Origin: Punica granatum
Lineage: Eukaryota > Streptophyta > Magnoliopsida > Myrtales > Lythraceae
Assembly: GCF_007655135.1 (NCBI RefSeq)
Contig: NC_045129.1
Location: forward strand, 16,094,274 to 16,158,273
Direction of reading: 5' to 3'
DNA length: 64,000 nucleotides
Shown one piece after another: positions 11,220 through 21,838 of the stretch. Numbering within the stretch: the first letter of the stretch is position 1; each line of letters starts with the position of its first letter. The notes below the pieces were generated by a model. That model saw only the letters and a list, made by a program, of their open reading frames with translations, did not search any database and had not been told where the DNA came from. The translations under genes were made by a program, and so were the position numbers.

Positions 11220-12221
11220 TCAAGGATGAACAAGGATGTGCAACCATTCGCGCCTAACTTCATCGTACATGCAAACGAACGCCTGTCGCCACCGGTCATC
11301 CTTCGTAATACGTGCTGTACCGGCGAGATACTCGCGTACAGAAATTGTTCCCTTTATTTGATTGAGGACAACCATGGCTTCTGCGATGCTGTTATGTACT
11401 GGTTTCTCGGGGCTCGTCACTGACTTGCTCTTCTTTGACTCCAGAGGGGTAGAATTTTTCGCTTTGTCCTTCTTGACCTTACTTTCCTTGTACAAGTCGA
11501 TCAACTTCTGCAACTGCGACTTGTTGTTCGAACCTCTCTTTCTCACTCTCCGCCTCGACCCTGTAATGATAGGTTCCTCAGCTTCTTGAGTTGGCTCATC
11601 ACTGTCGCCGGATCCCTCTGCAAGATCGATAGGCTCTTTGCCACGGCTGTTCCGTGATGCTAGAAATTCCTCTTCTATGCGTGCATAGGATTGGGGGCTC
11701 TGAGGTGGGTTGGTTGAAGAAATTCGTAGGCCCCATGTTTCTGTAGAAGCTTTGTACATCAATTTTAAGGCCTCATAATGCTTGCATCCTTTCGACCAAA
11801 AAGTCCCGAAGTTGCTGTGCCTCTACATGTTATACACATGCAATACTTAGCAACAACGACTTTGCGTTAAATAGGCAAATTTTTGAAAGAGTAAGTGATA
11901 GAGTACCTTGATAAACTTGTCCCAAATATCAGGACTCCCCTTCACGGTGTTAGTCGGCCCATCCCAACCTACTCCAGTGTGCTGAATCAGCTCTATTAAT
12001 TGTGTGTACTGTGTCTTCAGCTTTTGTGCTTTTGTTTTCACCTTGTCGGCGCCAAGAATCACACTTGGAAATTTCTCTTCTAGCTCCCTACTTATCTGTT
12101 CCCAGTCCTTCAATTTCCAACTTGATGTATGCGTCCTTTGGAATTTATCGACAATGATGTCAACGAAAGCACTCTCAAGCTCGTTTGTCCACTCAACTAT
12201 GCCCTCACCCTTGGGAGCCAT
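11220..12221 (-). CDS. Harbinger ORF1, Myb/SANT-like DNA-binding protein
   Basis: Accessory protein of PIF/Harbinger elements; in studied members such proteins bind subterminal DNA and help the transposase enter the nucleus. Two exons: 12221-11907 (105 codons, starting MAPKGEGIVEW) and 11822-11220, joined in phase 0 by a GT-AG intron, giving 305 aa. Residues ~8-105 form a Trp-rich trihelix/Myb-SANT-like domain (VEWTNELE, WKLKDWEQIS, GWDGPTNTV, WDKFIK), continuing after the intron with FGTFWSKGCKHYEALK, typical of plant Myb/SANT-like (DUF4283-free, L10-interacting type) proteins. A basic cluster (SRRRVRKRGSN) in the second exon is a plausible nuclear signal. A C-terminal helical tail ends in WRQAFVCMYDEVRREW. 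No stop or shift is seen, in contrast to the adjacent transposase. The ATG chosen is the first in frame. Confidence 0.8.
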
Positions 12222-12534
12222 CTCAGTTGCAGAGCAGTACCGATAACTTAATAATGCACATACAACTGTAAAGGTTAACTAGGCAAATACACACTCATGC
12301 AGGCAAGACATATACAAGCTAGGAATTCAAGATGTATTTCGGACTACACACATTGATAGATAAATGCAAGGAAAGAATGCCACAGCGAGGCCACATGCAC
12401 ATTATGTTCCAATGCAGCAACAACATCATTTAATCAGAGGCACCATTGTAAAGACTAATATGCAGCTTAGCGTAACAAACAGAAGTGGCAGCCAGCAACC
12501 AACAAACAAAGGCACCAGCAATTTCGAAAATACA

Positions 12535-13060
12535 ACCATTCCATTTCCCTACTGTGCCAAATTTCTTGCAAAAATTCGAGCAACATAGGGCACCTCTACG
12601 CAGTAAGCAGGCAAGCACAATCATTCCAACTCCCTAATGTCCCTACCGTTTGTTGCCCAAGGAAAATCGACCAACACAGTTTGCGAAATCAACTCAGACA
12701 ACAATGAGGACTGAACAACCATTCCACCTCCCTACTGTCCCAAATTTGTTGCAAAAATTCGACCAACACAGGGCACCTTTACACAGTAAGCAGGCAAGCA
12801 CAACTATTCCAACTCCCTACTGTCCCTACCGTTTGTTGCCCAAGGAAAATCGACCAACACAATTTGCGAAATCAACTCAGACAGCAATTTCAGTTGTACG
12901 ACCATTCCATCTCCCTACTGTCCCAAATTTGTTGCAAAAATTCGACCAACACAGGCACCTCTACACAGTAAGCAAGCAAGCACAACCATTCCATCTCCCT
13001 ACTGTCCAAAATTCCTTGCAAAAAATTGACCAAAACTGGGCGACCTTTACTCACGGCAAA
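12535..13060. repeat. Tandem repeats in the Harbinger 5' region (~183-bp period)
   Basis: Two half-units of about 90 bases alternate. One contains CTGTCCCAAATTTGTTGCAA and the other CCGTTTGTTGCCCAAGG. Copies of the first start near 12535, 12719, 12902 and 12986; the second lies between the first three. Because the period is a multiple of three, a 199-codon open frame (12650-13249) runs through them on the plus strand, but I regard it as a by-product of the repetition. Confidence 0.75.
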
Positions 13061-13601
13061 CAAGTGAAATGCAACCTTAATCCTATCACAGAGTATCAGA
13101 TAGAATTGGAAGGATTCTTGAGTAAAATGTGGCGGAGAAATTACCTTGGATTTGGGTATGGAACAGTGAAACTGCAGTCGACCCTCTTAAGAAGAGATGG
13201 CAGTGGTAGAGGCTCGGATTTTGCCGCCTGCCTTTGCTGCTCGAACTGACAGGGGAGGAGATGCAGGAGTTGGGGGAAGGGGATGGATGCATGCGAAGCT
13301 GACGGGTGTGGAAAGATTCGCTTGAACAACAGCTCACCTCGAGAAAAAAGTCGGCAAAGCTGTCGATCAGAGAAGGAAGAGAGGTGGGGGGAAGGAGGGG
13401 GGCCGGCTGATAAATGATGCAAAGCGGGTATAAAGGAATTAGGGGAGGAGTAGGGGCCGGGTTAGAGATAACAGAGGTCAAACGATGCATAGGGATTGCT
13501 GAATATGCGGGGTCCACAAGTCCTCAACAAACGGTCAAAATTAGCTCAGTTTCAAAATCAAAATGTTATTTTAGAATGTTACTATGAAACCAAACAGGCC
13601 C

Positions 13602-14246
13602 TTAACTATTTATGAATTTAACTATTTTCGAATTTGATGATCAGGAGCGGAATTCAATTCAGTTCCGTCTGGATGCATAATAAAGATACAGTAAGACAAA
13701 AGGGAAACAGTGCCAAAAATGTCCCATCTGAGAATGGGATCTGATTTCTCACAACACTCATTGCTGCAGTTCAATCTCAACACAGACAAAATCCTTCCGT
13801 GGTTATCATGAAATATCATCAGAGAAAAGAAAACAGGACAACCTTTTATCTGTTTATTTATTTATCTATGTATTTATTTTTTATTTTTTTGTTCAGAGCA
13901 TGGAAAATCAAAATGGAACTGCTGAGTTACCCCCCACCCTTTGCTTTCACTTCTGGGTAGTGATTGTTCCATGTTAGTCTCCTCTCTTGAACTTTCTAGG
14001 GTTTTGTTTCTATACTGTCTTCTTCATCCCCTGCAGCATTCAATAATCTCTCTCTTTTTTCTCCCTTTTTACCTTTTTTATTTTTCTTATTAGTCAAGCA
14101 CATGATACCGGTTTATTAAGAGAAAATTATCTTCTATTTGTCTGGCATAATCATGGATTCCACGGTCTTTTAGTTGCGTCTTGTATGTCCGGCTAGAGAG
14201 GAGCCGATGCCCACGGAAAATGTTCAATGCAAAGACGACACATATG
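13602..14246. other. Intergenic, no gene seen
   Basis: Sequence right of the Harbinger element. It has pyrimidine-rich stretches (13980-14100) and short TTTATTTAT runs near 13855. No supported gene or repeat. Confidence 0.4.
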
Positions 14247-15239
14247 GTTGATGTTGAAAGAACTTTTCTTGATCACTAGAAGGAGCTAAGGTTATTATGT
14301 GGTCATTTCAGTGATCATAATCACTATTGTCTCATATGAGCCGATGGACTTATCTTTTTTATTATTATTATTAGATTGCAAAGTGGCTGAAGAATTTTTC
14401 TATAATGAAATGGACTTTCTCCAATAATTCTTTGTGTCCACCTATGACTGGCTTTGTCCCTGATCTCTCTTTTATTGATGTTTGATGTCCACTTATTAAT
14501 GGTCTTCTTAAGACTTGGTTTGTAAGTGTTGGTTGCTGATTAAAAATGCTGAAATAAGATTCTCCAAAATAATTGTTCCATTTTGAGAATAAAGTGTTTG
14601 GATAATATTAAATTTGAAATGCTGAAAACAGAATATGTTATTAATACTCAAAATATATAATTATAATTTTTATAATCACTTATTAACCTATTAGCTAAAA
14701 TTAAATTTACAATCCTCCAATTTAACTCATTTACATATGTACTAAATTGGACAAAAGGGGTGTGACGCAATGAGTATGCCCCACGTCTAAAAATCAAGAA
14801 TTTCTAAATTCAAATTTCACTAGTTGAATTACATATTTTTCTCTAAGAATGACATGCATACTCTCTAGTTTGACATGACACGGCAAGCTAACCGGAGGCA
14901 TTTTCATCTTCGAATTCGGATAGAGTGGAAATCATGCACGAGATAGTCAGATTAGACACTACATTGAGTAGATATAGTCAATTAAAAAGTTTGATCAAGC
15001 GAAAAAAGAAAAAAGAAAAAACCTCCTTAATTTAATTATTGGTCGATGTTGGAAGAACTTTCCTTCATTATAAGGACCTTGTGTGGTCATTTCAGTGATT
15101 GTCATCACTAATGCCCGATATGAGTCGATGAATTTAACTTGACCTTTTGATTTGATTCCAAAGTGGCTATAGAATTTTTTCTCAAAAAAACAAATCATAT
15201 ATTTTTTTTAAATTTTTCGTGTCGACTGATGAATGGCTT

Positions 15240-15318
<79 letters not shown>

Positions 15319-15370
15319 TTTATGTTTGATATCCACTTATATATCAATAGTCTTAGTATTAAGATTTGCT
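14247..15370. repeat. Diverged direct duplication (14247-14545 and 15043-15370)
   Basis: The segment at 14247-14545 is repeated at 15043-15370 in the same order: a GATGTTGAAAGAACTTT block, GTGGTCATTTCAGTGAT, an AAAGTGGCT(G/A)(A/T)AGAATTTTT block, and TTGATGTTTGATGTCCACTT. The second copy has gained a long CT microsatellite. A further patch, 14841-14990, resembles 18515-18690, on the far side of the Copia element. The simplest reading is that the second copy was split by that element. Confidence 0.6.
15241..15315. repeat. (CT)37 microsatellite
   Basis: An uninterrupted run of 37 CT dinucleotides. It creates poly-Leu-Ser open frames on the plus strand (15163-15405 and 15233-15475), which are not genes. 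The equivalent position in the first copy of the local duplication (about 14460) has only a short CTCT, so the tract expanded after duplication. Confidence 0.97.
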
Positions 15371-15399
15371 CCCACTATTTCTTATCAACCAGTAACATC

Positions 15400-18300
15400 A
15401 ATTGAGTGTCTCGTATTCAATGAAAAACCCGAAGATTCGAAGAGTAGAGCGGCAATGAGATCGGACAAAAAATGAAGAGGTGAGATCTTAGATAATCCTG
15501 ATATTATATTTTCTATTTTATATGGATTTTGTTGTATCTCTTAGATATTTAAATATGAAAATTATTTTTAGGAGATGTTGGAAATAATTTTAGAGTATCT
15601 TTAGATTATTTCAAAGGGAAAAATATCATAGGATTATATTAGGATATATTTGAGATATTGAGAATGTATTTTATCTATTTAAAGGGAATAGATTATTGTA
15701 TCAAGACAACATGTTATATGAGAATCATGGGTAATCTTCTTGAGAATTATTAGGTTTACTCTCATAGAGTCTGAAGGGTTCATAGAGTAAGAGAGTTGTG
15801 AGAATTGAGAGGATTGTGAGGCTATTGTCGGATTGGGTCTTATAAAGGGGTTGAAACACACGAGGGTGATCTCGGGTATGTAATTTTTGGTTTATTGATC
15901 TAATGGAATCTCCATGCTTTGTTCGTGGATGTTTCCTCCGCCTTGAGAGTTTTACCATGCATATCTTGGTGTTGATTTTTCTCTTTTCTCGGTCTAAATT
16001 TCTCAAATTCGGCATTTTCCACAACAAATTAGTACCAGAGCGAGGTCTTAGAAAGGATAAAGATTTCGGGAACTAAGTTCGAGGTGGAGAAGTTTGACAG
16101 ATCGAACGACTTCGGGCTATGGAAGATCAAGAAGGCTTTGCTTGTGCAGCACGGCCTTGAGGGAGCACTAGATGGAGAGAGGAAATTGCGTGCGACCTTG
16201 TAACCGGAGGATAAGAAGATGGTGATGTCGAAGGCTTTAAGCGCCATCCAGTTGAGCCTGTCGAATAAAGTTCTACTAGAGGTATGCGATCAAGACTAGG
16301 CATTGAAAGCGTGAACGAAGCTGGAATCGCTATATCAGTAGAATTCCCTAACGAGTAGGTTGTACTTGAAGTAGAGATTGTACTAGTTGAAGATGAGTTT
16401 GGGGACCTTCGTAGGTGATCCATGGACCTCTTTAATCAGATCGTGATGGATCTCGCAAATGCGGACGTCAAAATTGAAGATGAGGATCATGCTTTGTTGT
16501 TGGTGTGTTCTCTCCCGGAAGCATACGATAGTTTTGTGTATACCGTGTTATATGGTAGAACAAGCATCACCTTGGAAGATGTCACAGCATCGTTGAACTC
16601 GAAGAAATTGCAAAAGAATGTGATGGAGCACTATAGAGGTAAGAGTGAAGGCCTAGTAGCAAGGGTAGATCGAGTGAGAAGAGGTCTCGTGGCAGGAGCA
16701 AGTCAAGGGGCAGAAAGTCGATTTGCTGGAGCTGCAACGAGGAAGGCCATCTCATGATGGACCGTCCAAGGCGAAGAGGCAAGAAAGGCGAGTTTTCGAG
16801 GGATGCAGTAGTAGCGGAGGAAAGATAAAAAGGTGGAGATATTCTTACAGCAACAAGTGATAGGAATGCATGTGGCAAGATTCTCACTACATTTAGCATG
16901 TCAGGTATCACGTAGATTTTTGATTTGGGATGCACTTTCCATGTTTGCTATGATAGATGATTATTTTCTATTTATTGGTCCATAGAAGGTGGGAAAGTCC
17001 TTATGACAACACCCGATGTTGTCGGGGTGGGAGAAATGTGAATCAAGATGCATACTAGTAGTAAGATGTTTTAAGTACGTCCTGGGATTAAAGACAAATA
17101 TGATCTCATTGAGTACACTTGACAAGTTTGGCTATAAGTGCATGTGCCAAGTTGGAGTTGTAAGAATCTTAAAGGGCACTATCGTGGTGATGAAGGGACT
17201 GTTGTAGAAAGGCATGTATGTTCTGCAAGGAAAAGCTTCAACGACAACATTTGAGTGTTCGACTTCTAAAGTAAAGTACTTGAAGTCACTTAGGGATGGT
17301 GGTAACTTGCTCGGGATTGATAAGGTGGAAAAGCACAGGTTGCAGACACGTGGTAAGGTCTCGAAATTCCTTATCAGTAATGTTACTTTTGATATTCCTA
17401 CTTTGTTCAAGCATATTGAGGGCACATGCCAAGGACAGGTGGAGAAGCTTGGAAGGAAGGTAGAGCTTGGGTCGAAAGCTTCGGTAACTCAACCTAGCGT
17501 GGAGATTATTCAGGGTAGATCTGAATGGAGGCCGAAATTTTTATGGTGGATTAACTTACAAGCAAGAGACAGGTAGAGTGAGCAGTTGAGACCATGGGAA
17601 TGCTGTAGGTTTGTGGAGTTGGTGGTCTCATGTGATGCTGAAGTTTGGAACACGACTTATTGAAAAGTCAACTTTGGAAAGTGCACCATAGTAAAGTTGA
17701 AGAAGCCCGACACCTCAGAGGAGTCCAATGGTGGCTTGGACTTGAGCGATTGTACAAAATGAGGTAGAGTCCATGAAGGGTTGTGACAAAGCAGGTTGAG
17801 TCTAGATCAATGTGGACTTGGTGGAATACGAGCCAAGGTAGAGATTTATTGAGTATGTCTCATATTCTGTGAAGAATCCGAAAACCCAAATATCAAAGTG
17901 GTAACGAGATCGGACTAAAAAGGAAGGGGCAAGATCTCAAATTATCTTGAGAAAATATTTCCTATTTTGTAGGGATTTCGTTGTATCTTTTAGATCTTTA
18001 AATAGTTCAATTATTTTTAGGAGATGTTAGATATAATTCTAGAATATTTTAGAATATTTCAAAAGTAAAATATCTTAAAGTTATATTAGGATATCCTTGA
18101 GATATTGAAAAGATATTGTATCTATTTAAAGGGGATATGATCTTGTATCAAGATAACACGTTATGTGAGAATTACAAATAATCTTTTTGGGATTTCTCGG
18201 GTTTACTCTCTTGGAGTCTTTAGAGTTCATAGAGTGGGAAAATGATGAGAATTGAGAGGATTGTGAGGCTATTCTCGAATTGAGTGTTGTAACGGGGGCT

Positions 18301-18474
18301 ATGAAACACTAGTGTAATCTCGGATGTATAATTTCCAATTTATTAATTTAGTGAAATCTCTCTACTTTAACTGGGGATGTTTTTATCGTCTTGAGGACTT
18401 TGCTACGTATATCCTGATGTTGATTCTTCTCTCTTCTCAATCTAAATTCCTCGAGTTCGGCATCTTGCATAACA
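15400..18474 (+). mobile_element. Decayed, internally deleted Copia retrotransposon
   Basis: Two directly repeated LTRs of about 625 bases, 15400-16026 and 17847-18474, are recognisably alike (roughly 80% by eye). After the first LTR lies TAGTACCAGAGC (16029-16041), a diverged form of the TGGTATCAGAGC primer site complementary to initiator tRNA-Met. Before the second LTR is the purine-rich CCAAGGTAGAGATT. The inside keeps gag and a short piece after it but lacks almost all of integrase and reverse transcriptase. Exact LTR ends are uncertain because the terminal TG is mutated. The outer flanks show a 12-of-13 match (AACCAGTAACATC at left, AACCAGTACCATC at right), longer than the 5-bp duplication expected. 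Confidence 0.8.
16060..17780 (+). pseudogene. Copia gag and pol remnants
   Basis: Gag relic of a Copia polyprotein. The first part (about 16070-16420) reads KFEVEKFDRSNDFGLWKIK, the usual start of Copia gag, but has several in-frame stops. An open stretch at 16422-16757 continues gag (VKIEDEDHALLLVCSLPEAY, YGRTSITLEDV). From 17016 to 17300 it matches the domain before integrase (GLKTNMISLSTLDKFGY, GMYVLQG), and 17300-17570 looks like the linker between integrase and reverse transcriptase. The integrase core and reverse transcriptase are missing, so a large internal deletion has occurred. Clearly non-functional. Confidence 0.8.
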
Positions 18475-18690
18475 TAGTTAACCAGTACCATCGAAGATGG
18501 CCTTACATGAAACCTTCTTTAAGAATGATAACTTACAATCTCTGATCTAACACGACATGGAACTGGTAGTCGGGGGCTTTCTCATTTTCGGAGTTCAGAT
18601 AGAGTGAAAATCATACATCAGATAGGTAGATTAAACACTGAGATTTATAGTCAGATCAGACAATATATCACGCATATACACAATCAATTG

Positions 18691-19155
18691 TAGAGTTTAC
18701 CTTCAGTAAAAAAATGAATTCTTTTATTTTTATTATTGTTGAGTTCTAGAAATACCGCATGTTTATGAACATACATGTATCTCAATATGGGAAGAGGAAA
18801 TGATAACAGATCTGAAATTTTGTCACGGAGTTGACAGATATGTCCCGACTGCAGACATAGAGTCCGTCCTTACTTTTCGTTCAGTCACTTTCTCTGCGTG
18901 TGCTGTGCCTTTGCTTTGTTTCTGATCATGATAATAATAATAATAATATTTGAGAAAAATCTATTTGGGGGATTGTCTTTGAGGGTTCAACAGAGTAATA
19001 ATGAAGGGAGGGGGCATAATGTTAACAGGCTGCCGGACTGGGTACTATTCTTCTTAATTGAGTTGTCGGTGGACTTGTCAATACATTAATCATATCTGCC
19101 CCCCTTAAATTTTCGTCCATCATCGACCCCCATCTTCATTATTATTCTCAAGGTC

Positions 19156-19186
<31 letters not shown>

Positions 19187-19201
19187 ATCACAAAAAAGTT
19201 A
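18691..19201. other. Intergenic, no gene seen
   Basis: Contains short ATA and TA runs (18930-18950, 19167-19186). The 63-codon open frame at 18898-19089 shows nothing recognisable. Confidence 0.4.
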
Positions 19202-19577
19202 TGAGTAAATTATCAATTTATCCATCAGAATATTGATATTACATCAAATCATACTTTAAGAATTTTTTTTACATCAAATTAAATCTTTACAGATTAAGTG
19301 CACATCATATGATCCCATTTGTCTGTCTACCGTCCAATAGTAAACGGAAACATCTGATATGACATTATTTCTTTTTTTTTTTCATCAATTTTGATATTAT
19401 TTTATTAAATGTATATCATATTGTCTATTCCGTCATAGAATTATGTCGAGTTTTTAACGGCAGACATACAATATGATATACATTTAATAAGTCAAGATCA
19501 AAATTGATATAAACATTTTTTTATGTCAAATTTGATGTAACATCGATCTTTTGAGGGGCAATTTAGTAGTTTACTCA
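19202..19577. mobile_element. Foldback MITE (copy D)
   Basis: The ends TGAGTAAATTATCAATTTATC and, in reverse complement, TGAGTAAACTACTAAATTGC form terminal inverted repeats. The two inner arms around 19400 and 19490 are also complementary (TTATTAAATGTATATCATAT in both). Flanks AAAAAGTTA and AAAATTATT are only loosely alike, so no clear target duplication. It resembles the other palindromic elements in shape, but not in end sequence or in ACGTGG content. Confidence 0.6.
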
Positions 19578-20077
19578 AAAATTATTCATATAGTATATGT
19601 TGTCTAAGGAGAAATTTCAAAATACAATCATTGTATGATACGATAACAAATAGATGATCAATTAATTATTAATTATTATAATTCAACTGTCTAAAAAATT
19701 ATTATACCTAAATGATGATTGCGCTATAAACCTTCCCGTTGTTGGATCGTGAACCGTATGCTTGTTTGGATACAAAGGGGTAGAGGGGTAGGGAGGAGCG
19801 GGGAAATGAAGGATAAGGAGGAAAAGTAAAAGATGAGAGGCATAATTAGATAGAAAATTTTTAAATGGTGAAAAGGGAAAAGTATAACTTTAATAAGTTC
19901 TACCGAAGAAAAGAACTTTAATAAGAGTACTGTTTAATCTGTTAAGTAATCTCACCCCATCCCACCCCTCCTTATCCCTCCTTATTTCAGCGCACTCGCT
20001 TTCAAAATTAAAGGTCAAACGTGGGTTAAGTTTCTTTTATATGCATGGTAATATAATGGGCCATTAGTCCGTTAATT
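19578..20077. other. Intergenic with a purine-rich/pyrimidine-rich pair
   Basis: A G/A-rich block (about 19786-19846) and a C/T-rich block (about 19952-19985) are partly complementary and could be the arms of a very degraded small element. Nothing else is supported. Confidence 0.35.
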
Positions 20078-20656
20078 TGTAAAATTCTCACTTGTCTCTA
20101 CATAAACTTAAACCAATCTGCAATTCAAAAATTTAAGCTGATAGATTGTTCGACCAAAACCTCATATAAGCTAATTTCTTTCTCAATTTTTTCATGTAAA
20201 ACAACATACCTCAACACCCGTCCTCACGTGACAACGTATGGTCCAGCACGTGTCACGTGCCATTAAATATCCGCCCTCATAACAACTTATCACGAACCCG
20301 ACATCTCTTCCGCTCTCGAGCGAGGGGGGACAAACACCAACCTAGTTTCGATCTTCATACTCGGACCTAATTAGAGATACACCTTAGCTACCTCAAAATT
20401 GAACCGGACCACTCTTGGGTATGATTAACATGAGATGCACTCTTAACTGTCTCGAAACCAAATTCGGCATGGTGTAAGCTTATACATGTCCGCGAAAGCG
20501 TAACTGGCTCTGATATCATGAATTCTCATTTGAGCATACACGGAATTGAGTCTATCTGTAATCCAAAAACTTAAACTGATAGGTTATTGAATTCAATTCC
20601 CATATAAACTGATTTTTTTTTACCAATTTTTCCATGTGAAACAACCTACCTCAACA
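20078..20656 (-). mobile_element. TRIM retrotransposon (579 bp, complete)
   Basis: A terminal-repeat retrotransposon in miniature, read on the minus strand. The 5' LTR is 20656-20519 (138 bp) and the 3' LTR 20216-20078 (139 bp); both begin TGTTGAGGTA and end in CA. Directly after the 5' LTR lies TGATATCAGAGCC (20518-20506), close to the tRNA-Met primer site. Directly before the 3' LTR is the purine tract GTGAGGACGGG (20227-20217). The element is flanked by exact 5-bp duplications, TAATT, at 20073-20077 and 20657-20661. The 302-base interior has no coding capacity, as expected for a TRIM, which depends on enzymes from other retrotransposons. Confidence 0.88.
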
Positions 20657-20661
20657 TAATT

Positions 20662-21838
20662 TCTCAAATTGCACAGAGTTTTGCGCTTTTTTAGTGACAT
20701 ACTCCTTAAATTTGGTTTATTGACAATCCAGAACCGAACACGATCATAGCAATTACAGCAGTTAGAATTCGTGATATAATATGCAGTTTCATTACTACCT
20801 TTAGTGGTTCTGTTCTCATTGCCCGACTCGTAATGGTACGTTGAACCCGCCGCTGGAACTATTGTTAGTTCTTGAGGTTGAAGTCACTCCCCCAATCGAA
20901 TCAAGATTCTGTTCACAAATTGTATAACACAGCAGGCAGATACTGACAGTGCATTCAGCAAGAACCAAGGGTAGACAGAGACATGGACTGAACATAACGA
21001 TGAGGCAGGGCCAAGTTGTTCTCTCACTCCCAAATCATCCCTGCTTTGTTTTTTCGCTTTCCACGACGCCCTGAAGTATAAAAAAAAGGAAAAAAAAAGT
21101 AAATAGTTTTTCACCAAAATAGAAAAAGAAAAAAAAGGAGTCCTGCGGTGGAGTGGCACAACTTCCTTTCTACAAACTCAAGTACCGTCTATAAACCATG
21201 TTGAAAAATACATCATACTAGTAGTCTAACTTTGCGCTTTGCACGAATCTTTTTACGGTTTCTGTTTTATGTTAATATTATTGTATTTAAAAATTCTATA
21301 ATAATAAAAATTGTTGAAATAAATAATATCCTTGAAAATATCTAATTATATAAATATATTGTGAAAATTCAAAAAGATAATTATGAAAATGTTATATTAG
21401 TATATAAGAAATACGAAGGTCAATCGTCTAGGAACTTGAGGATTACAAATGGAAGCTCCTCATCAATCGCCCTTGTGGGAGGAATCCAAATTACATAATA
21501 TATAGATAAATTGGCCATCAACATAGCTTGTGTACTCGGATTGTGTGAGAATTAGTCGGGCAAAATTCAAGTTGCCATTCCTAGTTCTGGAATGGAAATA
21601 GAAATGAAAAAAAATGAAAAGAAAATGGAGTTAACAGAAAGGCCAAAGAAGCTTCTCTTTCTGCAATAACAAAACCAGCTCGTCTCTCTCTCTCTCTCAG
21701 CCTATAGAGCTCTCCAACTACCATAGTTGCCCCTCTCTCTCTCTCCCACTCACTTCACCACTTTCATCCACTCTTCTAATCCCTTCTCCTGCTTTCCATT
21801 CTCCCTGAGCTTCTTCCCTTCTGCAAGTTAGAATTTTG
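20662..21838 (+). promoter_or_regulatory. Upstream region of the Aux/IAA gene
   Basis: About 1.2 kb between the TRIM and the Aux/IAA start codon. An auxin-response-element core in reverse orientation, GAGACA, lies at 20978-20983, about 855 bases upstream of the ATG; a second core, TGTCTC, lies in intron 1 at 22297-22302. A TATA-like ATATATAGATAAA is near 21497, followed by a CT-rich leader (21680-21760) usual for plant 5' UTRs. Single 6-mers like these occur by chance, so the link to auxin feedback is only suggestive. The 91-codon minus-strand open frame 20884-21159 is not recognised. Confidence 0.35.

Larger units (their letters stand above)
9407..13601 (-). mobile_element. Complete PIF/Harbinger DNA transposon (4195 bp)
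   Basis: The left end GGTAGTGTTTGGTTTCATAA and the reverse complement of the right end (GGGCCTGTTTGGTTTCATAG) form imperfect terminal inverted repeats of about 35 bases. A TTA lies directly outside each end (9404-9406 and 13602-13604), the 3-bp target duplication typical of PIF/Harbinger. Inside, both on the minus strand, are the two genes characteristic of the superfamily: a Myb/SANT-like ORF1 (11220-12221) and a DDE transposase (9590-10820). The remaining 12.3-13.5 kb is a 5' region with internal repeats. The transposase is broken, so the copy cannot supply its own transposase, although ORF1 is open. Confidence 0.9.

Noticed and set aside
12650..13249. 199-codon plus-strand frame
   Set aside because: It is produced by the tandem repeats in the Harbinger 5' region, whose period is a multiple of three; it runs against the element's gene direction.
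13086..13517. 143-codon Ser/Pro-rich minus-strand frame in the Harbinger element
   Set aside because: It lies upstream of ORF1 in pyrimidine-rich leader-like sequence, has no recognisable domain and lies between the repeats and the terminal inverted repeat.
15163..15475. Poly-Leu-Ser open frames
   Set aside because: They are only the (CT)37 microsatellite read in two frames.
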